Source of the DNA: Wolbachia endosymbiont (group A) of Rhinocyllus conicus
GTDB lineage: Bacteria > Pseudomonadota > Alphaproteobacteria > Rickettsiales > Anaplasmataceae
DNA length: 64,000 nucleotides
NCBI RefSeq assembly: GCF_947250775.1
Contig: NZ_OX366349.1
Location: 496,001 to 560,000, forward strand
Reading direction: 5' to 3'
Below are positions 25,073 through 34,854 of this stretch, in pieces (the first letter of the stretch is position 1; each line of letters opens with the position of its first letter). The notes under the pieces are model-generated. The model saw only the letters and a program-made list of their open reading frames with translations, did not search any database and had not been told where the DNA came from. The position numbers and the translations under genes were made by a program.

Positions 25073-25986
25073 TGGCTGCTTGCTTTTTCTTCAAACACAT
25101 CCCAAAGGTCTTTTTCTAGCGATATATTATATAATTTATTGATATAAACCACTCCCGTGGGTGAAGTTGTGTTAATTTCGAGCAGGAAGTCATCTATAAT
25201 ATCAATACCAACAAATATTAGCCCCCTTTTCTTTAATTCAGGACCAATTTTGTTACATATTTCATTGTCTCTATCGTTCATTTGAGCGGGCTCAAAACTT
25301 GCTCCAAGTCGCATGTTTGTTCTGATCTCTCCACTGATTTTTGGAACTCGTTTCATTACTCCAATTGGTTGACCATAAAGTAGCAATATTCTTTTATCTT
25401 TATCTATGTTTTTACAAAATGATTGCGCAATTACAGGACATTCATATTTTGCTATCATGAGATCCACTACCACTTGAATGCTGTTTTCATCTCGTATTCT
25501 TATTACATCGTTTCCTCCATAACTATACAACGGCTTCAGAATAATATCTTGATAGTTGTGGTAGAAATCTCTAATCATCGATATATTTTCAGTGATCAAA
25601 GTCGGCGGAATTAGCTCTGGAAATAATGAAGTTATCAATTTTTCAGGACAATTTCTTATTTCTGTTGGATTGTTAATTACCAATGCGCTGGTTTTTTCTA
25701 AGATATAGGTTGTTGTAATGTAGCGCATATCAAAGGGTGGATCCTGTCTGATAAATATGATGTCCATTTCATTCAAGTTGATTGCTACATCCTCTTTAGA
25801 GATAAAACTAAAATCATCAACGCTGACTTTCTGAGCAAGAGCAATTGGATGGTTTAGCTTTAGTGCTAAATTGTTAGGAGCATAGACAAAAACTTCGTGC
25901 TTCCTCCTTTGTGCTTCCTTTATTAGCACGAATGTAGTGTCAGTTTCAAAATTTATATTTTCATCCATCTGAAAGGCAACTTTCAT
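25057..25986 (-). CDS. gshB: Glutathione synthetase
   Basis: GshB joins glycine to gamma-glutamylcysteine with ATP. The 309-residue protein has an N-terminal pre-ATP-grasp domain starting MKVAFQMDENINFETDTTF, the segment FIRQDPPFDMRYITTTYILE, and the ATP-grasp core IILKPLYSYGGNDVIR, RILLLYGQPIGVMKRVPKISGEIRTNMRLGA and FVGIDIIDDFLLEINTTSPTG. Its end overlaps the convergent end of murG. Confidence 0.95.
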   Translation of the reverse strand: MKVAFQMDENINFETDTTFVLIKEAQRRKHEVFVYAPNNLALKLNHPIALAQKVSVDDFSFISKEDVAINLNEMDIIFIRQDPPFDMRYITTTYILEKTSALVINNPTEIRNCPEKLITSLFPELIPPTLITENISMIRDFYHNYQDIILKPLYSYGGNDVIRIRDENSIQVVVDLMIAKYECPVIAQSFCKNIDKDKRILLLYGQPIGVMKRVPKISGEIRTNMRLGASFEPAQMNDRDNEICNKIGPELKKRGLIFVGIDIIDDFLLEINTTSPTGVVYINKLYNISLEKDLWDVFEEKASSHQLNL

Positions 25987-26046
25987 TTATGTTCTCTACC
26001 TATTGTCACAACTGTACAAATGTTATAATTTGAAGGCGATTTTTGC

Positions 26047-26643
26047 CTAATGGCGTAATTTACTGTACTTATATCGTACATAACTTACAACTTGTTTTAC
26101 TCCCTTTACTTTTCTTGCAATTGATATTACAGCTTTTAATTCCGCTTTATTTTGGGCTATACCCATCAAATAAACAACTCTATCAACCGTATTAACGCTA
26201 TAATTAATTGATTTAATATTTCTTTTCCCTAGAAGTCTTGTTCTTATTTCCGCTGTTATCATGCCATCTACAGTAGTGTCTAGCATGGAAGACATTTGAA
26301 TTGGTATTACTCTTATTTCATTTATCACTTCTTTAATTTCTTTTTGCTGCCAAGCTATTTTTTCTGCTGTAAGTTGTTTTTCAGGAGTGTCAACACTTCC
26401 AATGAGCAATACTCTTCCTTCACTTACTTTAACTTTTATGGATGAAAATAGCCCATGTTTTAAGAGCCCCTTATTAATTCTGATGACCATAGTCGTATCA
26501 TCAATGATATTTCCCAAGGATTTGTCCTGCATTGTTATTGCTGTTGCTGTCGCTGTAGCCACCACACCACCTATTATAAGGGTTGTGCAACCACTTTGTG
26601 TAATCAAAAAAATTGCAAGTAAGAAGCTTGTTATTAATCTCAT
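26047..26643 (-). CDS. BON-domain lipoprotein (OsmY/DolP-like)
   Basis: The 198-residue protein begins with a signal peptide (about 1-18, SFLLAIFLITQSG) followed by Cys19 in QSGCTT, an approximate lipobox. It carries two BON domains: about 45-110 (IDDTTMVIRINKGLL ... VSEGRVLLIGSVDTPEKQLTAEKIA) and about 120-190 (TTVDGMITAEIRTRLL ... VDRVVYLMGIAQNKAELKAVISIARKVKGVKQVVSYV). Dual-BON lipoproteins such as E. coli DolP (YraP) sit in the outer membrane and help maintain envelope integrity. A Gly/Ala/Thr-rich hydrophobic stretch follows the cysteine. Confidence 0.85.
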   Translation of the reverse strand: MRLITSFLLAIFLITQSGCTTLIIGGVVATATATAITMQDKSLGNIIDDTTMVIRINKGLLKHGLFSSIKVKVSEGRVLLIGSVDTPEKQLTAEKIAWQQKEIKEVINEIRVIPIQMSSMLDTTVDGMITAEIRTRLLGKRNIKSINYSVNTVDRVVYLMGIAQNKAELKAVISIARKVKGVKQVVSYVRYKYSKLRH

Positions 26644-26735
26644 TATTGATTTTCAGGATTTAGAGCTTTCATTAAGAAATGTTAATAAGCTTTTTTGATT
26701 GTGTAAATACTATAAATTAAGTAAGACTTTAAACC

Positions 26736-26764
26736 TTGAATATTTTTAATGGAATACCTATAAT
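26736..26764 (+). promoter_or_regulatory. Sigma-70 promoter of tRNA-Leu
   Basis: TTGAAT (26736-26741), exactly 17 bp, TATAAT (26759-26764). The expected start is near 26771, about 13 bases before the tRNA. Confidence 0.75.
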
Positions 26765-26783
26765 AGGGTACTGAAAATTTCTT

Positions 26784-26865
26784 GCGGATATGGCGGAATT
26801 GGTAGACGTGCCAGGTTTAGGTCCTGGTGAGCTTGCTCGTGGGGGTTCAAGTCCCTCTATCCGCA
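26784..26865 (+). tRNA. tRNA-Leu (anticodon TAG)
   Basis: The 82-base sequence folds as a cloverleaf with a GCGGATA/TATCCGC acceptor stem and A as discriminator base, a D arm with GGTAGACG, an anticodon stem CCAGG/CCTGG around the loop TTTAGGT (anticodon TAG), a short variable arm GAGCTTGCTC and a T arm GGGGGTTCAAGTCCC. The long variable arm marks a class II tRNA, as expected for leucine. CCA is not encoded. Confidence 0.95.
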
Positions 26866-27020
26866 CTTTAAAGTCATGTAACTTAGGTTTTAAGGGAAAA
26901 TTTATAATCACTGAATACACTTTTGTTTGTATAAAAACCTGTTCTTAAGGATTGTGTTTAACTTAAATTCTGGTAAAATGACTCTATTAAGATATGAATT
27001 AAAATGTTAATAAATGAATT

Positions 27021-28358
27021 ATGATGTCTAATAATATACCTCAAAATACAGTCGAAGTAAGTAGCGTATATACCTACAAAGAGCTTAGTATAGATAAACT
27101 AAAGTATGAGTATGAAATCACAGTTGGTAGTGATTATATAAAACAAAAGGTAAATTCCAGGTTGCAAGAGATAGCAGAAAATGCAAAATCACCTGGGTTT
27201 AGGGCTGGAAAGATGCCCTATGACCTTGTTGTTGCAAATTATAAAAACGAAGCTTTGGAATATGTGATAAATAATACAATTGATTATTGCTCAAGTGATT
27301 TGATGAAAAAAATTGAAGTCAAGTCTCACATTTATCCTAAGGTTGATGTTATATCATTACCAGATCTGGGCAAAGAAAATGAGGAGGGCAATTTTGTATA
27401 CAAGCTATCTTTTGAGTCGATGCCTGAAGTACCGATGATAGATCTTGACAAAATAAACTTAAAGAAAATTGAAGCAAAGATTGAAGAGGAAGATATAAAA
27501 GAATTTATTGATTCTATTAAAACAAAGTTCCCCAATTTCGCCTCTGTTGATGATGCTTCTTATCAAGCGAAAGATGGGGATAAATTGATAATTGATTTTG
27601 AAGGGCGGATTAGGAATAAGCTCTTTCAGGGTGGAAGTAGCAAAAATTTTGCCGTTAATTTAGGGTCTGGCACATTTATTAATGGTTTTGAAGATCAATT
27701 AACTGGTATGAAAAAGGGAGAAACAAAGGACTTTAAGTTGCAATTTCCTGAAAATTACCAAGCCATTTCCCTTGCAGGACAGGAAGCTGATTTTTCTGTG
27801 CGAGTTAATGAGATTCAAATTGCCAAAGATTTTGAAAATGATGATGAAATAGCTAGGAGTATTGGTTTTAAAGATTATTCTTTGCTAATAAGTCATGCAA
27901 AAAAAATGATTGGTGATCAGTGCACCGAAATGAGAAATCTCTTAATTAAAAAGGAGCTATTTGATTATTTGGATGCTAATTATAGTTTTGATTTACCCAC
28001 AGACATAGTAAAACAGGAGCAACAAAGAATGGAAGGAGAACTGGGTGCTCAAAATGATTCTTGTAAAGAAGCTGAAAAACGTGTAAAGCTTGCTATGTTA
28101 TTTATGAAATTTAGTGCAGAAAATAAAATATCATTAACTCAAAATGATGTTTTGAATGTTATTGTAAATCAATATGTCAGTAAGGGTGTACCGTTTGACA
28201 GAGTACTTAAGCATTTTGAATCAAATAAACAATTTCAAGAATTAGTTAGAGGGCAAGCGCTTGAGTATAAAGTGACAGATTATATAATAGAAAAAGTTAG
28301 TAAAGAAGAGCAGATTATTTCTGTGAAAGAATTAAAGGAATTGTTTGGTAATATTTAA
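27021..28358 (+). CDS. tig: Trigger factor
   Basis: Trigger factor is the ribosome-bound chaperone and prolyl isomerase at the peptide exit. The 445-residue protein has an N-terminal ribosome-binding domain with the GFRAGKMP signature (about 59-66), an FKBP-type PPIase domain (about 170-255, DGDKLIIDFEGRI ... FINGFEDQLTGMKKGETKDFKLQFPENY) and a helical C-terminal domain. Two ATGs are adjacent at the start. It heads the tig-clpP-clpX-lon run, with 11 bp to clpP. Confidence 0.95.
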   Translation: MMSNNIPQNTVEVSSVYTYKELSIDKLKYEYEITVGSDYIKQKVNSRLQEIAENAKSPGFRAGKMPYDLVVANYKNEALEYVINNTIDYCSSDLMKKIEVKSHIYPKVDVISLPDLGKENEEGNFVYKLSFESMPEVPMIDLDKINLKKIEAKIEEEDIKEFIDSIKTKFPNFASVDDASYQAKDGDKLIIDFEGRIRNKLFQGGSSKNFAVNLGSGTFINGFEDQLTGMKKGETKDFKLQFPENYQAISLAGQEADFSVRVNEIQIAKDFENDDEIARSIGFKDYSLLISHAKKMIGDQCTEMRNLLIKKELFDYLDANYSFDLPTDIVKQEQQRMEGELGAQNDSCKEAEKRVKLAMLFMKFSAENKISLTQNDVLNVIVNQYVSKGVPFDRVLKHFESNKQFQELVRGQALEYKVTDYIIEKVSKEEQIISVKELKELFGNI

Positions 28359-28369
28359 TAGGAAAAGGT

Positions 28370-28996
28370 ATGACTCTTATACCAATTGTAGTTGAACAAA
28401 CTAGTCGCGGTGAGCGCGCTTATGACATATATTCAAGACTAGTGAAAGAAAGAATAATTTTCGTAACAGGTCCTATTGAGGACAACATGGCCAGTGTAAT
28501 AGTAGCACAGCTTTTATTTTTAGAATCGGAAAATCCCGATAAAGACATTTGTATGTACATCAACTCACCAGGTGGTGTTGTAACTGCTGGTTTGTCGATC
28601 TACGATACAATGCAGTATATAAACCCAGACGTTTCAACTTTATGTATAGGTCAAGCTGCGTCTATGGGTTCCTTATTGCTTGCATCTGGTACAAAAGGTA
28701 AGCGCTACTCTCTACCTCATTCAAGAATTATGATACATCAGCCATCTGGTGGTTATCATGGTCAAGCAACTGATATAGAAATACATGCTAATGAAATTTT
28801 GCGAGTTAAGAAAAAACTAAATCAAATTTATGAAAAACATACTGGAAATTCACTGAAGAAAATTGAAGGAATGATGGAAAGAGATAAATTCATGGATCCT
28901 GAAGAAGCAAGGAAAATTGGCTTAATTGACAGGGTGATAGCTGAGCGTACAGATATTGAAATTGAAAATATTAAAGTTAAACAAAAGGTGGGTTAA
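28370..28996 (+). CDS. clpP: ATP-dependent Clp protease proteolytic subunit
   Basis: ClpP forms the 14-subunit proteolytic barrel fed by ClpX. The 208-residue protein has the full catalytic triad: Ser98 in GQAASMGSLLLASG, His123 in RIMIHQPSGG and Asp172 in MERDKFMDPEEA. A short N-terminal segment before ERAYDIYSRLLKER-type sequence fits the usual propeptide. The stop codon TAA shares its last A with the ATG of clpX (TAATG), so translation is coupled. Confidence 0.97.
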   Translation: MTLIPIVVEQTSRGERAYDIYSRLVKERIIFVTGPIEDNMASVIVAQLLFLESENPDKDICMYINSPGGVVTAGLSIYDTMQYINPDVSTLCIGQAASMGSLLLASGTKGKRYSLPHSRIMIHQPSGGYHGQATDIEIHANEILRVKKKLNQIYEKHTGNSLKKIEGMMERDKFMDPEEARKIGLIDRVIAERTDIEIENIKVKQKVG

Positions 28997-30273
28997 TGGA
29001 TAACAATAATGATTTACACTACTGTTCTTTTTGCAACAAGGCGCAAGATGAAGTAGATAAATTGATTACTAGCTCCTCGGATGGTTTAAAGGTGTTTATT
29101 TGTAATGAGTGCATAGAATTATCCCATAAAGCAATAAGTCAAAAGAAAGATAGATCTTTTAATTCAGATCGTATATCTGATATGAAGCTATTACTAAAGA
29201 AACCTGAGGATATAAAAAATTTTCTCAGCAAGCATGTTGTAGGTCAAGAACACGCGCAACACGTTTTATCTGTAGCTATGTATAACCATTGTCAATCCAT
29301 GGTACAATTTCATGCTATAAGTGATATTGAAATCGAGAAGTCAAATATAATGCTTATTGGTCCCACTGGTTCTGGTAAGACTTTGCTAGCCAAAACACTT
29401 GCTAAAGTTTCAGATGTGCCATTTGCTATGGCTGATGCGACAACTTTAACTGAGGCAGGTTATGTGGGTGATGATGTAGAAAGCGTGTTGTCGCGTTTAT
29501 TACAAGCTGCAAATTATGACGTTGCAAAAGCACAGCGTGGTATAGTGTTTATAGATGAAATAGACAAGATTACAAGAAAATCTGAAAGCACTTCAATAAC
29601 CCGTGACGTTTCAGGTGAAGGGGTCCAGCAAGCTCTGCTTAAGATTATGGAGGGTACAGTTGCTTATGTTCCGCCACAAGGAGGGCGAAAACACCCACAA
29701 CAAGAGTTTATACAAGTGGATACTAGTAACATACTATTTATTTGTGGAGGAGCTTTTGAAGGCCTCGATAAGATTATTGAAGCGAGAAAAAAGGGAACGT
29801 CAGTTGGCTTTGGAGCAGATATAAGTCAGTCTAAAGAGCAAAAGAAAAAGAATGCTTTACATGATGTTCAACCTGAAGATTTAATCAAATTCGGTTTAAT
29901 ACCCGAATTTGTAGGGCGGGTTCCAATAACTGCTGTTTTAGATGAGTTGGATCATGAAGATTTAATACATGTGTTGACAGAGCCAAGGAATGCACTAATA
30001 AAACAGTACAAAGCATTGCTTGCGTTTAGCAAAGTAAACCTTGAGTTTTCAGATGAAGCAATATCAGCTATTGCTAAAAAGGCTATAAGCTATAAAACAG
30101 GTGCAAGAATGTTACGTGCTATCTTGGAGTCACTTTTGCTTGACGTTATGTATACAGCTGGAAACGGAGATTTTGAAGGTAGCACTATAGTAATCACTAA
30201 GAAAATGGTAGAATTAGGAAAAGCAACGGTTAATCATAATAATAATGGCAATGTTATAACGGTTAATGATTAA
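28996..30273 (+). CDS. clpX: ATP-dependent Clp protease ATP-binding subunit ClpX
   Basis: ClpX unfolds substrates and feeds them to ClpP. The 425-residue protein has the N-terminal C4 zinc-binding domain (CSFC ... CNEC, about 9-37), Walker A GPTGSGKTLLAKTLA, the pore loop region EAGYVGDDVESVLSRLL, Walker B IVFIDEIDK, the ClpP-interaction loop region with the IGF-type segment replaced by VGF (SVGFGADI), sensor 2 GARMLRAILE and the EFVGRVP motif. It follows clpP with a one-base overlap and precedes lon by 15 bp. Confidence 0.96.
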   Translation: MDNNNDLHYCSFCNKAQDEVDKLITSSSDGLKVFICNECIELSHKAISQKKDRSFNSDRISDMKLLLKKPEDIKNFLSKHVVGQEHAQHVLSVAMYNHCQSMVQFHAISDIEIEKSNIMLIGPTGSGKTLLAKTLAKVSDVPFAMADATTLTEAGYVGDDVESVLSRLLQAANYDVAKAQRGIVFIDEIDKITRKSESTSITRDVSGEGVQQALLKIMEGTVAYVPPQGGRKHPQQEFIQVDTSNILFICGGAFEGLDKIIEARKKGTSVGFGADISQSKEQKKKNALHDVQPEDLIKFGLIPEFVGRVPITAVLDELDHEDLIHVLTEPRNALIKQYKALLAFSKVNLEFSDEAISAIAKKAISYKTGARMLRAILESLLLDVMYTAGNGDFEGSTIVITKKMVELGKATVNHNNNGNVITVND

Positions 30274-30288
30274 TTTGAGGCATATATT

Positions 30289-32736
30289 ATGAACATTGAA
30301 CGTGCTGTGAGCTCTAGTTTTACTGCATTGCCAGTATTACCTTTAAGAGATGTAGTAATTTTTCCAAATATAATGGTGCCTTTATTCATAGGCAGAGAAA
30401 AATCTGTTAATGCACTAGAATATGCAACAAGTAGTAGTAGTCACCAAAATGAGATTTTTCTTGTAGCACAGAAAGATGGCTCTGTTGATAATCCAGAGCC
30501 TGAAGATCTTTATGAAGTAGGTGTGTTAGCAAACATTATACAACCATTAATAAAATTGCCTGACAATGCAGTAAAAGTTATAATCCGGGGGATAAGAAGG
30601 GGAAGAGTTGTAGAATATATTAGCTCTCATACTTTATTACAAGCCAGGGTAGAGTTAGACAATCATTATAAAGAAGATGAAGACAATATTGATTTAGAAG
30701 CTTTAAGGCGATCTGTTATAGACGCGTTCGATAGCTGGTGTAAGCTAAACAAGAAAAATCAGCCTGAAGTTGCCATTAACCCCATTGATCAAATCAAAGA
30801 AGTTGATCAACTTGTAGACACGGTAGCTTCACATTTAAATATAAAAGTATCGGATAAACAAAGCATACTTGAGGCTTATGACCCAAAAGAGCGTTTAAAA
30901 AAAGCTTTTGCTTTTATTGAGGGAGAAATAAGTATTTTGAACGCACAAAACCGTTTATATAAGACAATTAAATCGCAAGTTGAAAGCACTCAGAAAGTTT
31001 ACTACCTTAACGAGCAATTGAAAGCTATACAGAAAGAATTAGACGAATTTGAGAATGGTGATGAAGGGAATATACTCAATGAATTTGAAAAAAAGATAAA
31101 TGAAACAAAGCTTTCTCAGGAAGCAAGAGAGAAAGCTATAACTGATTTGAAGAGATACAAGAAAATGAATCCCATTTCTCCTGAAGCTACAGTTATATCT
31201 AGTTACTTGCATTGGTTACTTGATTTGCCGTGGGGAAAGTACAAAGATGCAAAAATTAACTTAAATGCAGCTAAGAAAATCTTAGATGAAAATCATTATG
31301 GCATAGAGAAAGTAAAAGATAGGATAATAGAATTTTTAGCAGTATTAAAAAGAGTAAAAGAGATAAAAGGTCCTATACTTTGCTTGGTTGGACCGCCAGG
31401 TGTTGGTAAAACTTCTTTAGCTAAGTCTATGGCAGGAGCAGTAGGAAGAGATTTTGTTCGCATAGCTCTTGGTGGTGTGCGTGATGAGTCCGAGATACGA
31501 GGGCATAGGAAAACTTATATTGGCTCAATGCCTGGTAAAATTATTCAACATATGAAAAAAGCTAATTCATGCAACCCGCTTTTTCTGCTTGATGAAATAG
31601 ATAAGATGGGTTCTGATTCGCGTGGCGATCCTGCATCTGCATTACTTGAGGTTTTAGATACTGAGCACAATAAACACTTTACGGATCATTACTTGGAAGT
31701 TGAGTTTGATCTTTCAAGTGTAATGTTTGTAACTACGGCAAACAGCTTAAATTTGCCACATCCTTTGCGTGATAGGATGGAAATTATACAATTGTCCGGG
31801 TGTACTGAAGATGAAAAAATCAGTATTGCTACACACCACCTTATTCCGAAGTTAAAGAAGGAGCATGGTTTGTATCAGAAGGAATGGGACATAACTAATG
31901 AGGCGTTATACAAGTTGATACGTTTATATACACGTGAAAGTGGTGTGCGGAGTATGGAAAGGGAGCTTGCAAAGCTCATGAGAAAGGCAGTTAAAGAAAT
32001 ATTGACTGATAAAAATAAGAAAATATCCGTAGGGGTTGACAATTTACAAGATTATTTAGGGGTACGTAAATATACCTTTGGTATTGCAGAAAATGAGAGT
32101 TTAGTGGGAGTAGTAACTGGGCTTGCCTATACTGAAACAGGTGGTGATATTTTGATGATAGAATCAGTCCTAATTCCGGGCAAGGGAGAAATAAAATACA
32201 CAGGAAAGCTTGGAGAGGTTATGCAAGAATCTATAAAAGCTGCGTATAGTTATATTCGATCAAATTGTTTGTTTTTTGGTATAAAGCCCGAAAAATTCCA
32301 AAATAATGATATACATTTGCATGTACCTGAGGGTGCTGTACCAAAAGATGGCCCTTCTGCTGGCGGCGCGGTATGTACGTCTATTGTTTCTCTTATGACA
32401 AATATACCAGTTAACAAAAATGTTGCTATGACAGGCGAAGTGACATTGCGTGGTAGAGTTTTAGCTATTGGGGGCTTAAGAGAAAAATTGCTTGCAGCGC
32501 TCAGAGGATCAATCAAAACTGTGATTATACCAAGTGAAAATGAGAAAGATATGCAAGAGATTCCGGCAAGCATCAAAGAGGGGATCAACGTAGTTTTTGC
32601 TAAGAATATTGATGAAGTTATGAAAGTTGCTTTAATGCACCCTACTACTCCAATTGATGATAATCAAAATAGTGTGTCTTCCTCTATAGAAAATAAAGAT
32701 GATACTTTTCCTATGTTGGAAACATTGAAGCATTAG
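30289..32736 (+). CDS. lon: Lon protease
   Basis: Lon is the hexameric ATP-dependent protease for misfolded and regulatory proteins. The 815-residue protein has an N-terminal substrate-recognition domain (LPVLPLRDVVIFPNIMVPLFIGR), a coiled-coil linker (QVESTQKVYYLNEQLKAIQKEL), the AAA+ module (GPPGVGKTSLAKSMA; FLLDEIDKMGSD) and a C-terminal Ser-Lys protease domain with Ser690 in PKDGPSAGG and Lys733 in LREKLLAAL. It is the last gene of the tig-clpP-clpX-lon run. Confidence 0.97.
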   Translation: MNIERAVSSSFTALPVLPLRDVVIFPNIMVPLFIGREKSVNALEYATSSSSHQNEIFLVAQKDGSVDNPEPEDLYEVGVLANIIQPLIKLPDNAVKVIIRGIRRGRVVEYISSHTLLQARVELDNHYKEDEDNIDLEALRRSVIDAFDSWCKLNKKNQPEVAINPIDQIKEVDQLVDTVASHLNIKVSDKQSILEAYDPKERLKKAFAFIEGEISILNAQNRLYKTIKSQVESTQKVYYLNEQLKAIQKELDEFENGDEGNILNEFEKKINETKLSQEAREKAITDLKRYKKMNPISPEATVISSYLHWLLDLPWGKYKDAKINLNAAKKILDENHYGIEKVKDRIIEFLAVLKRVKEIKGPILCLVGPPGVGKTSLAKSMAGAVGRDFVRIALGGVRDESEIRGHRKTYIGSMPGKIIQHMKKANSCNPLFLLDEIDKMGSDSRGDPASALLEVLDTEHNKHFTDHYLEVEFDLSSVMFVTTANSLNLPHPLRDRMEIIQLSGCTEDEKISIATHHLIPKLKKEHGLYQKEWDITNEALYKLIRLYTRESGVRSMERELAKLMRKAVKEILTDKNKKISVGVDNLQDYLGVRKYTFGIAENESLVGVVTGLAYTETGGDILMIESVLIPGKGEIKYTGKLGEVMQESIKAAYSYIRSNCLFFGIKPEKFQNNDIHLHVPEGAVPKDGPSAGGAVCTSIVSLMTNIPVNKNVAMTGEVTLRGRVLAIGGLREKLLAALRGSIKTVIIPSENEKDMQEIPASIKEGINVVFAKNIDEVMKVALMHPTTPIDDNQNSVSSSIENKDDTFPMLETLKH

Positions 32737-32915
32737 ATTAAGAAGATATTATACAGTCTCCATTTCTCTTTTGTCCGGTAAAAACCCACTAACTTGTGCA
32801 TTCCATAAGGATATGACCTGCTTTGCTGTGATATTATTCATCAATGCCAATTAATTTGAAAAATTTATAGCGCTTTATATTATAATACTTTATCAATCAA
32901 AAATAAAAAGAGAAA

Positions 32916-34217
32916 ATGACCGTGCTCAACATACAAAATAATGCTCCACTCTGTAGAAAATGGATATTCTTAGCAGTATGTGCCCTTGCTTGCTCTGGAT
33001 TGCTGTCAATAATTGTTATTTTTTTACGATTGCCTTTTATCTCCTCTCTCGTTCCTTCTGCACAATATATCTTTGATAATGCGCTGGTGATACACGTGAA
33101 CTTGTCAATTTTGGTGTGGATGTGCTCTATAATATCTCTGCTCTTTATTATAAACCTACAAAATACCAATAGTTGGTTTAACTTTTCATGGGTTCTATCA
33201 ACCCTTTCGATGCTGCTCATGTTTATATCCGCATTCGTTCCAAACACTGAAGTTATCAAAAGTAACTATATTCCCGTGTTACAAAACAAATTATTCTTAT
33301 TTGGTCTTGGTTTGTTTACCACCAGTATATTAGTAAATGCAATGCTAGCATACACATCAAAAAAAGAGGTTTCATTTCTCTCTGTGGGGCAAGTTGGGCT
33401 GGTTATTACACTTGTTTCGTCATTTCTTTGCTTTGTTTTAACATATCAAAATATGCCTCCAGGTCTATATCACTCAGATAAGAATTTGTTTTACGAATAT
33501 CTCTTTTGGGGAGGCGGACATTTATTGCAGTTTGCTTTTACTCAAGGAATGTTTTTAGTCTATTTAATAATGTTAAGCGATGCTAGTTTAGCTTCAAGCA
33601 ATAAAATTACTATTTTACCACTATTTATAAACACAATTTTGGCTATGGGTGCATCGTTTATATATTTTGTTTATCCAATTGATAGCGCCAAGTTAATACA
33701 GTTTTTTACTTGGCATATGAGAATTGCTGGAGCAGTTTTGCCGTGCTTTTTGATAATATTAGTGTGCTGCAACATCAGGACTTTTACTAATGATAAAAGC
33801 AACTATTTATTACATTCATTTTTATTGTTCATTTATGGAGATGTGCTTGGAGTGCTGACTATTGAAGGAAATGTCACCATTCCCGCTCATTATCATGGTT
33901 CTGTAGTTGGGATCACTATAGCTTTTATGAATTTCATTTATTGGCTGTTACCTAAATTAAACTTTAAAGAGGTAAAAAGTTCCATGGTAAGATTACAGAT
34001 TTATGCGTACAGTGTGGGGCATTTTCTCCATATTACTGGACTTGTATGGCTTGGTGGATATGGTGCCTTAAGAAAAGTTGCAGATCTGCCAAGTATTTCA
34101 TCAATGTTGGCACGTGCTTGTTTTATTGCGGGTGGAGCTATATCAGTCATTGGTGGAATGTTGTTCGTAATAATTGTGCTTTTACATCTGTTAAAAGGCA
34201 AAGCGCGTACCAACTAA
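32916..34217 (+). CDS. Divergent heme-copper oxidase subunit I-like membrane protein
   Basis: The 433-residue protein has about 12 predicted membrane helices. Histidines sit where heme-copper oxidases and nitric oxide reductases have them: His60 in HVNLSILVW, WGGGHLLQF (about 198-206), FTWHMRIAG, IPAHYHGSVVG (about 323-333) and VGHFLHITGLVW (about 366-377). The last pair is spaced HxxH, not the canonical HxH, so metal binding is uncertain. The overall pattern resembles the cbb3/NorB side of the superfamily. No partner subunit gene lies next to it. It stands alone before a repeat island. Confidence 0.6.
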   Translation: MTVLNIQNNAPLCRKWIFLAVCALACSGLLSIIVIFLRLPFISSLVPSAQYIFDNALVIHVNLSILVWMCSIISLLFIINLQNTNSWFNFSWVLSTLSMLLMFISAFVPNTEVIKSNYIPVLQNKLFLFGLGLFTTSILVNAMLAYTSKKEVSFLSVGQVGLVITLVSSFLCFVLTYQNMPPGLYHSDKNLFYEYLFWGGGHLLQFAFTQGMFLVYLIMLSDASLASSNKITILPLFINTILAMGASFIYFVYPIDSAKLIQFFTWHMRIAGAVLPCFLIILVCCNIRTFTNDKSNYLLHSFLLFIYGDVLGVLTIEGNVTIPAHYHGSVVGITIAFMNFIYWLLPKLNFKEVKSSMVRLQIYAYSVGHFLHITGLVWLGGYGALRKVADLPSISSMLARACFIAGGAISVIGGMLFVIIVLLHLLKGKARTN

Positions 34218-34224
34218 CCCATAG

Positions 34225-34530
34225 AAACGAAAAAACTTACTTGACAAACTCCGCCAGGCCCCTTATTGTAGTAGTAAGGGTATTTATGACTCATTGTTTT
34301 TGACCTGCAGGCTCAATGACAAAATTCAGTAAAAAACTCAGGGTATTTATTGGCGGATTACATAAAATTATAGCGGCTGCATGTCTTTTTTATTTTTTCT
34401 ACATTCAGCCAAATCGCGCTTATTTTAAGCGTTAGCACATTATTACAGCGCCACTTACAGTAATATAGAGTCAAAACTCGCACCACGGGAGTTCTTTGCC
34501 TTTTTTTTCTGCCTGGTAAATTTCTTAATG
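34225..34530 (+). ncRNA. Family A promoter-bearing repeat, copy 3 (putative non-coding RNA gene)
   Basis: The element has TTGACA (34242-34247), 17 bp, TATTGT (34265-34270), the family A body with the TGGCG/CGCCA closing stem and a T8 run (34501-34508), then CTGGTAAATTTCTTAA. It is the inverted partner of 21805-22113. Short frames crossing it (34046-34303 and others) are not conserved between copies. Confidence 0.5.
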
Positions 34531-34559
34531 TTTGTAGCTAAAGCAATTTAAGAGACCGA

Positions 34560-34854
34560 AAATGGTGTCATTCCAGCGCGTGACGCTGGAATCTAGTCTT
34601 TATTATGCAGCCACTTATTTAAAGTTAAGTTTTCTGGATCCAAGTAGTCAAGCTACTCGGATGACACCCTCTTGGATGGAAACCAGTGTCAGCTACTTTC
34701 ATGACACTATGACAACCGTCATCCCGCTGCTTGTTAGCGGGATCTATGCTAAGAGATACCGCGAATGAATCGCGGTATGACGATCTGCGGCAGTATGACG
34801 GTTCGCGGCGGTATGACGTAGGATTGCTGTCATCCCGCTGCTTGTTAGCGGGAT
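34560..34854. repeat. WPE cluster
   Basis: Hairpins in order: GTCATTCCAGCGCGTGACGC/TGGAAT (about 34567-34592), GGATCCAAGTAGTCAAGCTACTC/GGATGAC (34636-34665), GTCATCCCGCTGCTTGTTAGCGGGAT (about 34718-34744), CGCGAATGAATCGCG and a second CCCGCTGCTTGTTAGCGGG that is cut by the MITE. Short frames across this region on either strand are readings of the repeats. Confidence 0.8.
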
